From SZUA-545 sp050297855 (GTDB lineage Bacteria > Campylobacterota > Campylobacteria > Campylobacterales > SZUA-545), in the NCBI GenBank assembly GCA_050297855.1, contig JBNKTC010000002.1:1-64000 (forward strand): a stretch of 64,000 bases of DNA, written 5' to 3'. Below are positions 34,200-41,663 of this stretch, piece after piece; the first letter of the stretch is position 1, and each line of letters begins with the position of its first letter. A program made the translations under genes and the position numbers. The notes under the pieces were generated by a model. It was not told the origin of the DNA. It worked only from the letters and a program-made list of their open reading frames with translations, and ran no database searches.

Positions 34200-34448
34200 A
34201 TGACCAATAACGAAAAACTGATCGACCTGATCCAGAACCAGATGATGCCGGAACTGGAAGCCTATATGGACGACCTCTTTGAACTGATCGCCTCCAAAAA
34301 AGGGACCCAAGAGACCGAAACGGAGCTGGAGGAGACGCGGAGCCTTTACCGCGATTTCCAGGAGATCCTGGAGGATGCGCAGTCGGGCGACATGGATGAA
34401 GAGGAGTGTGCTGAGCTGATCAGCGAGATCCTTGATATGGAGGAGTGA
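34200..34448 (+). CDS. Small acidic helical protein, conserved hypothetical type
   Basis: An 82-residue, very acidic protein (MTNNEKLIDLIQNQMMPELE... ending LISEILDMEE), predicted to be all helix, without Cys, signal or membrane segment. A clear CCAGGAG site precedes the ATG. I do not recognise the family; size and charge suggest a small adaptor or regulator. It is a lone + strand gene between putP and a subtilase gene. Confidence 0.72.
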   Translation: MTNNEKLIDLIQNQMMPELEAYMDDLFELIASKKGTQETETELEETRSLYRDFQEILEDAQSGDMDEEECAELISEILDMEE

Positions 34449-34453
34449 TCCTC

Positions 34454-36487
34454 CTATTGCGAAGCAGTGGTAAAGGAGAAGGTCTCCTGAATCCCCAGTG
34501 ACGCGATAGTGAGCGAGACGAGATAACGCGTATCCGGCTTAAGCGGGTCAGACGGAGTAAAGGTGAGAACGCTGTAGCCGTAGGCCAGTTTCCCCGCGAC
34601 GATCGTGCCGCCGCTCTCTTTCATTAAAAACTCGATCTCCCGGATCTCTTCGGAACTGAGCGGCGCGTCAAACGTAAAAGAGATCTTTGCATAGAGGCTC
34701 ACATCCGTTGCCGCATCCAGCAGGTTGCTTGTATCCTCCGAAGGGCTCTCTGCCGTATCGGTAGTGTCGGGTGCGGTCGTAAAGGCGGTGCTGTAATCGG
34801 CCTCCATGGCCGAACCGTCACTGCTGACGAGACTTTTTTTCAGCGTGACGGTGTAACGGGTCCCTCCCGAAAGCGGTGAATCGGGTGTGAAGATGAGGAC
34901 GGTCTGGTTGAGACTGAAGGAACCCGAAACAACACTGCCGCCTGCATCTTTTATCATAACACTGGAAGACGTGACACTGTCCGGGTCGACGGCCCGGTTG
35001 AAGTAGATGCGGATCTTGCTATCAACGGCAACGTCCGACGCATCGGCTTCGGGGACGAGGGAGACCACTTTTAGAACTTTCTGGAGGTCGGAATCCTCCA
35101 TGAGAGTGCCTACATCCAGTCGGCCGCCGGTATAGACTTTCCCCTCCAGGGCCGTGATTTTTTTAGCATTTTTTAGAATAAACTCCCGTGTCTTAATATG
35201 GGTGAGGGAGTCGTCCATGGCCAGGGTCAGGGCCGCGGCTCCGCTCACAAACGGCGTTGCCATGGAGGTGCCCGAAAGGTAGGCGTAGCCGTTGCCCGGG
35301 ATCGTGCTGAGGATATTCTCGCCCGGCGCGGCGATATCGACGCTTCTTGCCCCGTAGTTTGAGAAGGAGGAGAGGCTATCCCCACTCCCCGTCGAGGCCA
35401 CGGCGATGATGTTGGAGAAGGGGAGGCTGGCCGGGTAGACGGGGGTTGCGTCGTTGTTGTTGGTCTCGTTGCCTGCAGCGGCAACGACCAGGACGTTGTT
35501 CTTATAGGCGTAGTAGGCGCCGTAGTAGCTCAGGTAGTTAAAGCCGTATCCTCCCAGGCTCATGCTGATGATACGGGCCCCGTTCTCCACGGCATATTTA
35601 AACCCGTAGTAGATACTCAGGGTACTCCCCGTCCCGTTGGCCGCCAGCACCTTCAGCGGCATAAGGGAGACAGAGGGGGAGACTCCTGCTCCCCCGACGG
35701 TATTGTTGGAACGTGCCCCGATGATCCCGGCACAGTGGGTCCCGTGGCGGTTGTCATCCATGGGGTCGTTATCTCTGTTGACAAAGTCATACCCCGTCAC
35801 ATCGTCGACAAGGCCGTTCCCGTCGTCATCGGCTCCGTTCCCTGCGATCTCATCGGGGTTATGCCAGATGTTCGCGGCGAGCTCTTCATGGGTGTAATCG
35901 ATGCCCGTATCGATCACGGCCACAACGATGTCACTGTTTCCCGTCGTCTTTTCCCAGGCTGTCTCGATACCGATCTTCTGCAGACCCCACTGACTGGAGT
36001 ATTGGGGATCGTTGACATAGGCCGCCGTGATCACTTCACCGGTCGAGACTTTGTAGTTGGGTTCGGCCAGCAGGACGCCGGGGAGCGTGTTAAGCCGTTT
36101 AAGGTCTACGGCATAGGCGTCGGCCGAGGCGGCGTCGGAGGTAAAAAGGCCGATCTTGTAAGTATCGTCCAGGTCGTTTTGATAGCTTACCCGATCCGGT
36201 TCGCTCCCCTCGTAGATGACGGTTATCTGGTTGCCGTAGACTTCGTCATAGAGCAGGGGTGTTGTCGTCTCCAGGCCGCTTGCTTTATCGGTGTAGGTAA
36301 GGGTATAGCTGCCGTTTGCACCGTCCAGCGCGGCGGTAGTGGTAGAGAGGGAGACTTCGGAGTCCTGGGGAATGGCCGTCAGCGTGGTCTTATCGGTCGC
36401 ACTGCGGGCGGCCGCACTCTCCTCCGTCCCGCCGCACCCGGCAATGATGATGGTCATGGCTGCAAATAAAAAGAATCTTCTGATCAT
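34454..36487 (-). CDS. Subtilisin-like (S8) serine protease lipoprotein with two Ig-like domains
   Basis: A 677-residue lipoprotein: lipobox IIIAGC with Cys18, a propeptide-like region (about 40-150), the S8 catalytic domain with Asp193 (VVAVIDTGIDYTH), His248 (HGTHCAGIIGA), Asn340 (AAAGNETNN) and Ser408 (SGTSMATPFVSG), then two Big_5-type Ig-like domains (about 470-570 and 585-677; each with FTPDSPL/FTPSDPL and YTVTL/YLVSL). It is a surface or periplasmic protease tethered by lipid. Upstream lie tandem repeats that may bind a regulator. Confidence 0.93.
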   Translation of the reverse strand: MIRRFFLFAAMTIIIAGCGGTEESAAARSATDKTTLTAIPQDSEVSLSTTTAALDGANGSYTLTYTDKASGLETTTPLLYDEVYGNQITVIYEGSEPDRVSYQNDLDDTYKIGLFTSDAASADAYAVDLKRLNTLPGVLLAEPNYKVSTGEVITAAYVNDPQYSSQWGLQKIGIETAWEKTTGNSDIVVAVIDTGIDYTHEELAANIWHNPDEIAGNGADDDGNGLVDDVTGYDFVNRDNDPMDDNRHGTHCAGIIGARSNNTVGGAGVSPSVSLMPLKVLAANGTGSTLSIYYGFKYAVENGARIISMSLGGYGFNYLSYYGAYYAYKNNVLVVAAAGNETNNNDATPVYPASLPFSNIIAVASTGSGDSLSSFSNYGARSVDIAAPGENILSTIPGNGYAYLSGTSMATPFVSGAAALTLAMDDSLTHIKTREFILKNAKKITALEGKVYTGGRLDVGTLMEDSDLQKVLKVVSLVPEADASDVAVDSKIRIYFNRAVDPDSVTSSSVMIKDAGGSVVSGSFSLNQTVLIFTPDSPLSGGTRYTVTLKKSLVSSDGSAMEADYSTAFTTAPDTTDTAESPSEDTSNLLDAATDVSLYAKISFTFDAPLSSEEIREIEFLMKESGGTIVAGKLAYGYSVLTFTPSDPLKPDTRYLVSLTIASLGIQETFSFTTASQ

Positions 36488-36537
36488 AATACTTCCGTTT
36501 CTTCCATTAACATATCGGTCGCTGTCCGCTTTTATTT

Positions 36538-36568
36538 ATTCTAGCGAAACGGTGTGAAATCGGTGTGA
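36538..36568 (-). promoter_or_regulatory. Promoter with 11-bp direct repeats upstream of the S8 protease gene
   Basis: On the minus strand TCACACCG occurs at 36568-36561 and again at 36557-36550, one DNA turn apart, followed by a TAGAAT -10-like box at 36543-36538. The repeats cover the place of a -35 element, the pattern of a site for an OmpR/PhoB-type regulator dimer. The regulator is unknown. Confidence 0.45.
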
Positions 36569-36574
36569 CAACTC

Positions 36575-38392
36575 TCAGGCGAGTTTTTCGATCGCCTTCC
36601 TGACCGTCTCTGCGGAGGACTCGATGGGAAGGGCAGGACCATAGGCGATCCGGATAACCCGACGGAGCCCCCGGCGTTCCGGGGTGAATCTTTCGGATGA
36701 ACGGGAGAAGCGGCTGCCGTAGATACCGCTTATATAAAAGGGGATAATCACGCCGCGGTGTCGTTTGGCGATCTGTTCGAACCCTTTTTTAAACGGGGCC
36801 ATCTCCCCGTCATAGCTGATGCTCCCTTCGGGGAAGATCCCCACCACTTCACCGCGCCGCAGGTGGATACCCGCCTGTTTGAACGCCCCCTTGGCCCCGC
36901 CCCCCGAGACGGGGATCACCCTGGCCAGCCGCAGGATCGGATTAAGCAGGGGGGTCATATAGATACCGCGGTCCATGATGTAGTGGACACGGCGATTGTA
37001 GGGAAACTGTACCAGGGCCCAGTCGAGCCAGCTGATATGGTTGCCCAGAAGCAGGACGGCTCCCTCTTTGGGGAGATGTTCGAGCCCTACGTATTCGATC
37101 CGGTAGCGCAGTGAAAGTACCATCTCCACCACGAGCCAGTAGAACATCAGCAGGTGGGCTTTGAAGTTTTTATAGACAACGACTGCCATCAGGGCGAAGA
37201 GAAGGTAGAAGATCGCCGTGGCGTCCATGCCGTTGTAGGCCAGCAGCGTGGTCAGGACCAGGGCACTGAACATGAAGATGTTCTGGACGAAGTTGTTGCC
37301 TGCCAGGATCGTCCCCAGGTGGACCGAGGGGGCGGTCAGTTGGATCAGGGCGTTCAGCGGAACGATAAAGAGACCGGCGCAGAGACCGAAAAGGAGGAAA
37401 TCCCCCGCCATCCATGCCACATCGGTGATCCAGGGGACCACGAGGAGTGACCCGGCCATCCCCAGGGCTCCCAAAGCCGCCAGGCCGGTGTGGACATAGT
37501 GGCGGGAGAAACGGGCGGCCAGGAGGGAGCCCGCGATGATCCCGATACCTGCCAGGGTCATGATCCCCTGGACGACGATCGTGTTTTCTATTCCCATCTT
37601 ATCTTTGGCGTAGGCTCCGAAGACCGCCAGGAGGATCTGGGAGACGGACCAGAAGACAGAAAGCCAGAGTACGGCGCGGATGATCTCTTTTTTGCGTGTC
37701 AGCCGGCGCATGTTTTTTCTAAGGTAGGCCCCGCGCAGGTAGCGGCCGGCGTCAAAGCGTTTGGCTTCTTTGACGGGTTTGATCTCCGGCAGGCGCAGGC
37801 TGAGCAGGAGCTCGATCACCGATCCCAAAACCAGCAGCCACCCCAGCGGCGCGACGGCACGCAGGATATCGGCTTCGCCGGCATACTCCGCGGGCATCCG
37901 GCCCTCAAAGAGGATCGTGTAGACCAGGATACCGCCCAGGATGGCGGTCGTCGTGGCGGCCTGGACGGCGGCGTTGCCCTTGCTGATGAGCTCCTCTTTA
38001 AACAGCTCCTTGATGTAGCCGTATTTGGCGGGGGAGTAGACTGCGCTCTGGGCCGCCAGCACGAAGGTCAGGGAGAAGGCGGTCAGGAAAAGCCCGTGGT
38101 AGTAGGCATAGGTGATCCCCAGGGTCACCAGGACTGCCAGGGCCGCCGAGGCGACCATGACACGGTTTTTGGGGTATTTGTCTGCGATATAGCCGGAGGG
38201 AGAGAAGATCAGGATAAACGGAAGCAGTACCAGGGCGTTGACGATGGCGGTGAGGATGATCTGCTCCTGATTGTCGTAGATCTTGAAGATCGTGTTCTGG
38301 ATGATGATCTTATGCCCGAGGTCCGTAAAGGCGTTGATAAAAAGTGCGGCCAGGTAGGCAAGGGCACCGGGGATGCGGTAGAGGGGGGTCAC
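36575..38392 (-). CDS. LplT-like transporter fused to PlsC-type acyltransferase
   Basis: A 605-residue membrane protein. Residues 1 to about 410 form an MFS transporter of the LplT type (lysophospholipid flipping; FSPSGYIADKYPKNRVM between helices). Residues about 430-605 form a PlsC-type acyltransferase with NHISWLDW (NHxxxxD) and GIFPEGS. The two would import a lysophospholipid and re-acylate it. In E. coli LplT is paired with Aas, which has acyltransferase plus acyl-ACP synthetase; the synthetase is missing here. Its stop overlaps nothing, but its start overlaps the stop of the hydrolase gene by 4 bases. Confidence 0.88.
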   Translation of the reverse strand: MTPLYRIPGALAYLAALFINAFTDLGHKIIIQNTIFKIYDNQEQIILTAIVNALVLLPFILIFSPSGYIADKYPKNRVMVASAALAVLVTLGITYAYYHGLFLTAFSLTFVLAAQSAVYSPAKYGYIKELFKEELISKGNAAVQAATTTAILGGILVYTILFEGRMPAEYAGEADILRAVAPLGWLLVLGSVIELLLSLRLPEIKPVKEAKRFDAGRYLRGAYLRKNMRRLTRKKEIIRAVLWLSVFWSVSQILLAVFGAYAKDKMGIENTIVVQGIMTLAGIGIIAGSLLAARFSRHYVHTGLAALGALGMAGSLLVVPWITDVAWMAGDFLLFGLCAGLFIVPLNALIQLTAPSVHLGTILAGNNFVQNIFMFSALVLTTLLAYNGMDATAIFYLLFALMAVVVYKNFKAHLLMFYWLVVEMVLSLRYRIEYVGLEHLPKEGAVLLLGNHISWLDWALVQFPYNRRVHYIMDRGIYMTPLLNPILRLARVIPVSGGGAKGAFKQAGIHLRRGEVVGIFPEGSISYDGEMAPFKKGFEQIAKRHRGVIIPFYISGIYGSRFSRSSERFTPERRGLRRVIRIAYGPALPIESSAETVRKAIEKLA

Positions 38393-39237
38393 GGCCGTGC
38401 TTCCATCCGTCGGATCAGTTCCATTCTGCTCGTTTTGTCGTAAAAGGAGCCGATATGGCCCTTGCCCTCGATCAGCCAGAGGCTCTTGGGTTCCCGGGCC
38501 ATCTCAAAGAGTCGCGTCGCATGGGAGGGGGCGACGACCGTGTCGGCCGTGCCGTGGATGATCAGCACCGGGATCGGGGAGATAGCGGCGATGTTATTGA
38601 GGGGATCGTATGCGACGTAGTCAAAAAAGGAGGCCAGGGAGGCAAAGGGCCAGGTGAACCAGCTCCCTTTCATCGCATCTTCGGCAATGGATTCGTACCC
38701 GGAGAAGGTGCTGTCGATGATCAGCTTGGCAAACCGCTGTTTATCGGGAAAGCGCGCCAGGGCGCTGACGGCCACCGCTCCGCCCAGGCTCTGGGCAAAG
38801 AGGTAGAGGGGTTCGTCTTCGGGGGTGTGGGAGACGGCCCACTCCATCATCGCCTTTGCATCGCGGTGGATCGTCTCAAGGTCCGGTTCGCCGCCGGAGC
38901 GTCCGTAGCCGCTGTAATCGAGGGTGATGACATCGTAGCCGTACCACGGGAGCCAGAAGACGGAGAAGAACTGGAGGCTGATATTGCCGCCGTTTCCGTG
39001 GAAGAAGAGGACGGAGCCTTTGCGGGGGAGCGTGCTTTTGATGTGCCAGCCGTAAAGTGTGTTCTCTCCACTTGGTATACGGAGTTCGTCATACTCCATC
39101 TCGAAGAGGGCAGGGCTCAGGGGCATATCCGCCCTTGGGTGGAAAAGCAGGGAGGTGCAGCCCGTAAAGAGGAGGGCGGTGACGGCACTCAGCAGGAGGC
39201 TAGAAATAGATCTGGTAGAGAACGGAGAGGGTCTCAT
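38389..39237 (-). CDS. Alpha/beta hydrolase lipoprotein
   Basis: About 282 residues: signal with lipobox LLFTGC, then an alpha/beta hydrolase fold with oxyanion segment LFFHGNGGN, nucleophile Ser in AQSLGGAV (AxSxG in place of GxSxG), Asp in IHGTADTVV and His in GKGHIGSF. This is the Bem46/ABHD13-like type; the substrate is unknown, but lipid or ester cleavage in the envelope is likely. ATG 39237 is chosen as it gives a standard lipoprotein signal. It overlaps the upstream DUF4105 gene by 38 bases and the downstream LplT-PlsC fusion by 4, so all three probably act on the envelope from one transcript. Confidence 0.87.
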   Translation of the reverse strand: MRPSPFSTRSISSLLLSAVTALLFTGCTSLLFHPRADMPLSPALFEMEYDELRIPSGENTLYGWHIKSTLPRKGSVLFFHGNGGNISLQFFSVFWLPWYGYDVITLDYSGYGRSGGEPDLETIHRDAKAMMEWAVSHTPEDEPLYLFAQSLGGAVAVSALARFPDKQRFAKLIIDSTFSGYESIAEDAMKGSWFTWPFASLASFFDYVAYDPLNNIAAISPIPVLIIHGTADTVVAPSHATRLFEMAREPKSLWLIEGKGHIGSFYDKTSRMELIRRMEARP

Positions 39238-41071
39238 AGCGTCTTGTGTACTCCTTTGTACTGCTGAGGTCGATCCGCACGGCACGCTCTTTTCCCAGGG
39301 CAATGTTCTGCTCTACCCTGGCGATACGCCGGTCAAAGTTTTCATTATGGAAGAAACGGCGGTATTCGGCTCCCACGTGGATACGCCATTGTGGCGTAAT
39401 ATTCCCTAAAATACCGCCTGAGATCCCGGCACCCAGGATCGTATTGTTATTAAAAAGGGAGGAGTTCTCCAGTGAGCCGACGGTAAGCAGATACCCTTTA
39501 AACCGATCGCCCACGGCGATCCCGCTTCCCCCTTCCAGGAAACCGATCGCCTCCTCGGAATCGGGGGTACGCTTCATCCCGATGGTCACCTCCCACGAGA
39601 CCGGTTTGAAGAAGATCGATTGGGAGGAGAAGGATTTGATGTTAAAGAGCTTCAGTTTTCTCGGCTCCAGCCGCTTTTTTTCGGCAAGATAGAGCAGCTC
39701 GAGGTCGAAGAAGTTGATCTCTGCTCCATCGATGTAGCCGCCCTGGTCATCGAGGATATCGTGGTAGGAGGGTTTCAGGCGCATCATCAGTGCGCCCTCG
39801 CCGTCTTCGGAACCCGCACCCACAGCAAGCCGGCTGGTACTGTGGCCTTCGTGGGGTTTGACGGCGGGTTCGGGTACGGGGGAGAGCGGCTTCTCCCGCA
39901 GTCCGTACCGGCTGCGCTGCATGAGGGTCTTAAAGAGGAGTTTTTCGGGGTTGTCATGGCCGTATTCGTTGGCCAGACGGAGGTAGTCGACATACTCGTA
40001 GGCGATCTCGAGGGTATCCTGGATCTCCTTTGTCGGCATATCCTGCCGTGTCGCATCGGCGGGGGTGATCTCTTGATTGGCGATCTCCAGTGCCAGCTCC
40101 TGGGCCCTGGGTGAGCTCTGGGCGATGAGGTGCTTGAGCGCGGTACTTTTCGAGGGGCGGTAGATGACCGACTCCACCAGTCCGGCGTCATGGACCACCC
40201 GGATCGTGTCGGACGGGATCGCCCAGAGGAAAAAGCCGTCGGAGAGCTGCAGGCTGGGGCGGGCGTATTCAAGCAGCAGGAGGATATTGTAGGAGCAGTT
40301 CTCTTTAAAGAAGAAGTAGTCGCTGGCAAAAAAGTGCAGCTCCCACGCATGCCGTACCAGCCGTGCCACCTCTTCATGGTTCAGGTCCAGTCGGTATTCG
40401 TAGATATCCCGGTCCTCCAGGTCGTTGTACTCGCGGATCTTCTCGAAATAGGGGAGGACGGAGAAGTAGCCGGGATAGCCGCCGAAGATCCCCTTGATCG
40501 CAAAGCTGACGCCGTTGTCGTTGCCGGTGGTAGCGGCGTAGTTGAGCGCGTAGGAGAGGAGGGTGTCGGCCTCTTTGGTCTTGTCGATGCGCAAAAAGGA
40601 GTGGCCGAACATGGAGGAGGGGTTGTTCATATAGGCCGCGGGGAAGATGAGGGCGATATCCCGCCCCCCGACGGCCTGTTTCCACTGCTCGTATCGGGAG
40701 CAGTCAGCCGGGGGAAGACGCGCTTCGTCGATGGCCAGGGTCTCCTTGAGCCAGTGGTAGCGTTCGACGAAGATGCAGCGGGTCCTCAGCGTTGTATTGC
40801 CCTCGTAGGACTCCCGGAAAAAGGAGTCGATGGTGGCGCTCAGTTCATTTGCCGGGTCGGTTTTGCCGTCGTCGGCGATAAAGAAAGTGGGGTCATCCAC
40901 AAGGGACTCGACGCCGCCAAAGGGGGCGGGTTTGTAATGCAGCAGCAGGTGCCACTCCCTGGAGTGGTCCAGTCCCAGTTCCCGCGCTTTTTGCTGAAGA
41001 GCCGTAGAGTAAGGCGCCTCGGCAAAGAGCGTGACAGTAATAAAAGTAAAAAAGGTTAAGAGTCTGATCAT
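39200..41071 (-). CDS. DUF4105 protein with C-terminal beta-rich domain
   Basis: A 623-residue exported protein: signal peptide (about 1-17), DUF4105 domain with the conserved NPSSMFGHSFLRID and FFKENCSYNILLLLEYARP (His and Cys of a papain/NlpC-like fold), and a strand-rich C-terminal third ending YQIYF, perhaps an outer-membrane barrel. DUF4105 has no proven substrate; a cysteine peptidase-like role is possible. It follows the DUF3015 gene on the same strand across a hairpin. There is no ribosome site before the ATG; instead CCTCCTTTTTT precedes it. Confidence 0.83.
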   Translation of the reverse strand: MIRLLTFFTFITVTLFAEAPYSTALQQKARELGLDHSREWHLLLHYKPAPFGGVESLVDDPTFFIADDGKTDPANELSATIDSFFRESYEGNTTLRTRCIFVERYHWLKETLAIDEARLPPADCSRYEQWKQAVGGRDIALIFPAAYMNNPSSMFGHSFLRIDKTKEADTLLSYALNYAATTGNDNGVSFAIKGIFGGYPGYFSVLPYFEKIREYNDLEDRDIYEYRLDLNHEEVARLVRHAWELHFFASDYFFFKENCSYNILLLLEYARPSLQLSDGFFLWAIPSDTIRVVHDAGLVESVIYRPSKSTALKHLIAQSSPRAQELALEIANQEITPADATRQDMPTKEIQDTLEIAYEYVDYLRLANEYGHDNPEKLLFKTLMQRSRYGLREKPLSPVPEPAVKPHEGHSTSRLAVGAGSEDGEGALMMRLKPSYHDILDDQGGYIDGAEINFFDLELLYLAEKKRLEPRKLKLFNIKSFSSQSIFFKPVSWEVTIGMKRTPDSEEAIGFLEGGSGIAVGDRFKGYLLTVGSLENSSLFNNNTILGAGISGGILGNITPQWRIHVGAEYRRFFHNENFDRRIARVEQNIALGKERAVRIDLSSTKEYTRRYETLSVLYQIYF

Positions 41072-41084
41072 AAAAAAGGAGGGT

Positions 41085-41101
41085 GCGGGCTAAACGCCCG
41101 C
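41085..41101 (-). terminator. Hairpin between the DUF3015 and DUF4105 genes
   Basis: GCGGGC (41101-41096 on the minus strand), loop GTTTA, GCCCGC (41090-41085), then CCTCC and TTTTTT directly before the DUF4105 ATG. It may terminate part of the DUF3015 message or attenuate the DUF4105 gene. Confidence 0.55.
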
Positions 41102-41107
41102 GACACT

Positions 41108-41551
41108 TTAGATAACGCTGTTGACGTTTTTAAGAACTTCACCTGCTGTGATGTTCTCTTTTGTAAAGATTTTGCTGAAGTTTTTTTGCACGGCGGCAAA
41201 AAATTGTGGTTTCTTGTCTGCAGAGACCCCTTTAAGCTCGGCAAACGTGTTAAGCGTTTCACCTTGGCCTTTTGACATATCCGCTGCCAGTTTTTCCATG
41301 TTTTTGCTTGTGAAGATGTTCAGCTCTTCGTTTTGAGCCATCGCACCGTCAGGGTTGCACCCAAGTGTACCTGTTGTGATACCGAAAGTCTGATTACCGG
41401 AGATACCGTTTGTCGTAGCTGCCAGGATCTGGGAGACTTGGTCGTTCTTTTTAAAGATCATGGAACCAAGTCCACATCCTGCCATACCGCCTGCATAGGC
41501 AGAGACACTCATGAGTGACACAGCTGCAGCTGTAACGATTACTTTTTTCAT
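41108..41551 (-). CDS. DUF3015 exported protein
   Basis: A 147-residue exported protein: signal peptide (MKKVIVTAAAVSLMSVSAYA), then a compact DUF3015 domain with GCGLGSMIFKKNDQVSQIL, GNQTFGITTGTLGCN (two Cys that could pair) and a helical C-terminal half. DUF3015 is widespread in Proteobacteria and unassigned. Start ATG 41551 has a strong AAGGAG site. Its codon use is nearer that of highly expressed genes than its neighbours', so the protein may be abundant. Confidence 0.87.
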   Translation of the reverse strand: MKKVIVTAAAVSLMSVSAYAGGMAGCGLGSMIFKKNDQVSQILAATTNGISGNQTFGITTGTLGCNPDGAMAQNEELNIFTSKNMEKLAADMSKGQGETLNTFAELKGVSADKKPQFFAAVQKNFSKIFTKENITAGEVLKNVNSVI

Positions 41552-41663
41552 ACTGAACTCCTTGAGTTTGTTTTTCGGCATTGTGCCTAATCCATCTTAG
41601 GAAATAAAACTTAAACGGAGCGTTAAAATATATGCCCCGTTTATTCGAAGTTCACAATCATGG

